A program made the translations under genes and the position numbers. A stretch of DNA of 8,209 bases, taken from positions 1-8,209 of the forward strand of contig JAGHVA010000020.1 in the NCBI GenBank assembly GCA_018064565.1. The letters run 5' to 3'. The notes below the pieces were generated by a model. The model had not been told where the DNA came from and made no database searches. It was given only the letters and a program-made list of their open reading frames with translations. Source of the stretch: Candidatus Colimorpha onthohippi (GTDB lineage: Bacteria > Bacteroidota > Bacteroidia > Bacteroidales > P3). Shown here piece after piece: positions 7,291 to 8,209 of this stretch; the stretch's first letter is position 1; each line of letters starts with the position of its first letter.

Positions 7291-7845
7291 ATGACTAAGA
7301 TAGTTCTTTTCGATCAAGATAGCAACCCGTATGAGACCAATGCTTTTTTGTTGTTTGCTACAGGTATGCCGTGTTACCAGTTTGTGTATTCGATAAACAA
7401 ACTGGCTGATATTGACCTTGTTTGTGTGGCTCCCAACCAGAATGACGACGATAATTTTAATCAATCGCTGACGCTCTGTCGTTACACCTATTATGACGAA
7501 GCTAACAGAATTTGGTACGAGTTGTTGGAATTATCAAACAAAACGTTGTCGCCATACAATATAGTTTTAAGAATACGTGGAGAGGTGTGCCATAAGATGG
7601 CGTTGTTTATATATGACCAATTCAAATCGCGAGAGAATACTATGCCAGAAAATGACGTACTCTTGCGTTCGCAACGTCAGCAGTGGATCCGATTCAGCAA
7701 CGATATCTCACTTGTTGATTATCTGGATTTCAGTGTTGCCGACAATCCTGTCTCTTCGTTATGGTCGCAGTATGGCAGCAGAGAGTCAGACCAACTATAC
7801 AGACGCTTGGATACTTGTTTGAAGCGGATTGTGTCGGAATGGTGA
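7291..7845 (+). CDS. Conserved-looking hypothetical protein, possibly diverged IPExxxVDY family
   Basis: The product is a 184-residue soluble protein with no signal peptide and no membrane helix. I do not recognise it firmly. Three stretches recall the small Bacteroidetes IPExxxVDY family: YQFVYSINKLADIDL near residue 30 (family: a DYRLxWxLN-type segment), RYTYYDEANRIWYELLELSN in the middle (family: a Y-x-D-E ... L-x-S-N-K segment), and SNDISLVDYLDF near residue 140, where the name-giving IPE is missing but VDY is kept. It is longer than the roughly 150 residues I remember for that family, with an extra C-terminal segment ending in RLDTCLKRIVSEW. The start is ATG 7291, 22 bases after the radical SAM stop, and the pair looks like one operon. 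Function is unknown. Base composition and codon use look like those of its neighbours. Confidence 0.75.
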   Translation: MTKIVLFDQDSNPYETNAFLLFATGMPCYQFVYSINKLADIDLVCVAPNQNDDDNFNQSLTLCRYTYYDEANRIWYELLELSNKTLSPYNIVLRIRGEVCHKMALFIYDQFKSRENTMPENDVLLRSQRQQWIRFSNDISLVDYLDFSVADNPVSSLWSQYGSRESDQLYRRLDTCLKRIVSEW

Positions 7846-7907
7846 GGTTTACTGTAGTAGTACATGAAATGAAGAAAAGTGTAACCTATTAAAAATATTT
7901 TACAGTT

Positions 7908-8209
7908 ATGACAATTAAAGATTTAGAACCTAAAGAAGTATGGAGTAACTTTTACTCCCTGACACGCTGTCCACGTCCTTCCAAACATGAAGAAAAAGTA
8001 CGCGAGTTTCTGGTTGGTTGGGCCAAAGATCGCAATATCGACTGTAAGGTGGATGAGACTGGCAACGTGATTATGAGTGTTCCAGCAACTCCAGGTATGG
8101 AGAACCGTAAGGCGGTGGTATTGCAGGCTCACATGGATATGGTGCCGCAGGCCAGAGCAGGCAAGGTACATGACTTTGAGAAAGACCCCATCGAGACTCA
8201 GATTAAAGG
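7908..8209 (+). CDS. pepD: Aminoacyl-histidine (cytosol non-specific) dipeptidase, N-terminal part
   Basis: The first 100 codons are present and the gene runs off the window. The product starts MTIKDLEPKEVWSNFYSL and carries CPRPSKHEEKVREFL, DETGNVIM, and the zinc-binding motif QAHMDMVPQ with metal ligand His75 and the neighbouring Asp77. These are the hallmarks of the M20C PepD group, which hydrolyses dipeptides in the cytoplasm using two metal ions. The sequence PGMENRKAVVLQAHMDMV resembles other Bacteroidales PepD proteins. The start at ATG 7908 is well placed, and the upstream region (7846-7907) is AT-rich with no Shine-Dalgarno site. The 62-base gap suggests its own promoter, but I see no clear TAnnTTTG box, so readthrough from the gene upstream is also possible. 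The remaining catalytic residues lie outside the window. Confidence 0.92.
   Translation, partial: MTIKDLEPKEVWSNFYSLTRCPRPSKHEEKVREFLVGWAKDRNIDCKVDETGNVIMSVPATPGMENRKAVVLQAHMDMVPQARAGKVHDFEKDPIETQIK

Noticed and set aside
7896..7903. TATTTTAC as a -7 promoter box for pepD
   Set aside because: It misses the last two bases of TAnnTTTG, has no TTTG at the right distance, and the region is simply AT-rich.

Overview
The window looks like chromosomal DNA from a member of the Bacteroidales (phylum Bacteroidota). Four things support this: a fused MurF-alanine racemase gene, a DUF2851-type C-terminus, two promoter elements matching the Bacteroidetes -7 consensus TAnnTTTG, and a general lack of Shine-Dalgarno sites. 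I cannot name the genus. Most of the content is housekeeping. I see no insertion sequence, phage gene, CRISPR array, tRNA or rRNA, and no gene-free stretch longer than about 130 bases.

Layout from left to right: (1) the 3' end of a DUF2851-family gene, whose last 45 or so codons run through a pair of 47-bp direct repeats and hairpin-forming sequence; (2) a fused murF-alr gene, which makes the D-Ala supply enzyme and the D-Ala-D-Ala-adding ligase of peptidoglycan synthesis as one polypeptide; (3) an MFS transporter 30 bases downstream on the same strand. Converging on these from the minus strand is (4) a large 7TM-HD phosphohydrolase of the PgpH/YqfF type, a probable cyclic-di-AMP phosphodiesterase. 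A 130-bp divergent promoter region separates it from (5) a PflX-like (COG1313) radical SAM protein, followed 22 bases later by (6) a 184-residue protein that may be a diverged member of the Bacteroidetes IPExxxVDY family. After a 62-base AT-rich gap comes (7) the start of pepD, an M20 family dipeptidase cut off by the window edge.

The cell-wall theme (MurF-Alr) and the probable c-di-AMP enzyme are compatible, since c-di-AMP often bears on envelope homeostasis, but they are on opposite strands and I infer no direct link. The most unusual piece is the repeat at about 265-420. Its two copies are exactly 75 bp apart, keep the reading frame, differ only at two synonymous third positions, and sit inside the coding end of the DUF2851 gene just before murF-alr. 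The second point of interest is the radical SAM gene, whose promoter lies so close to its ATG that the mRNA should be leaderless or nearly so.
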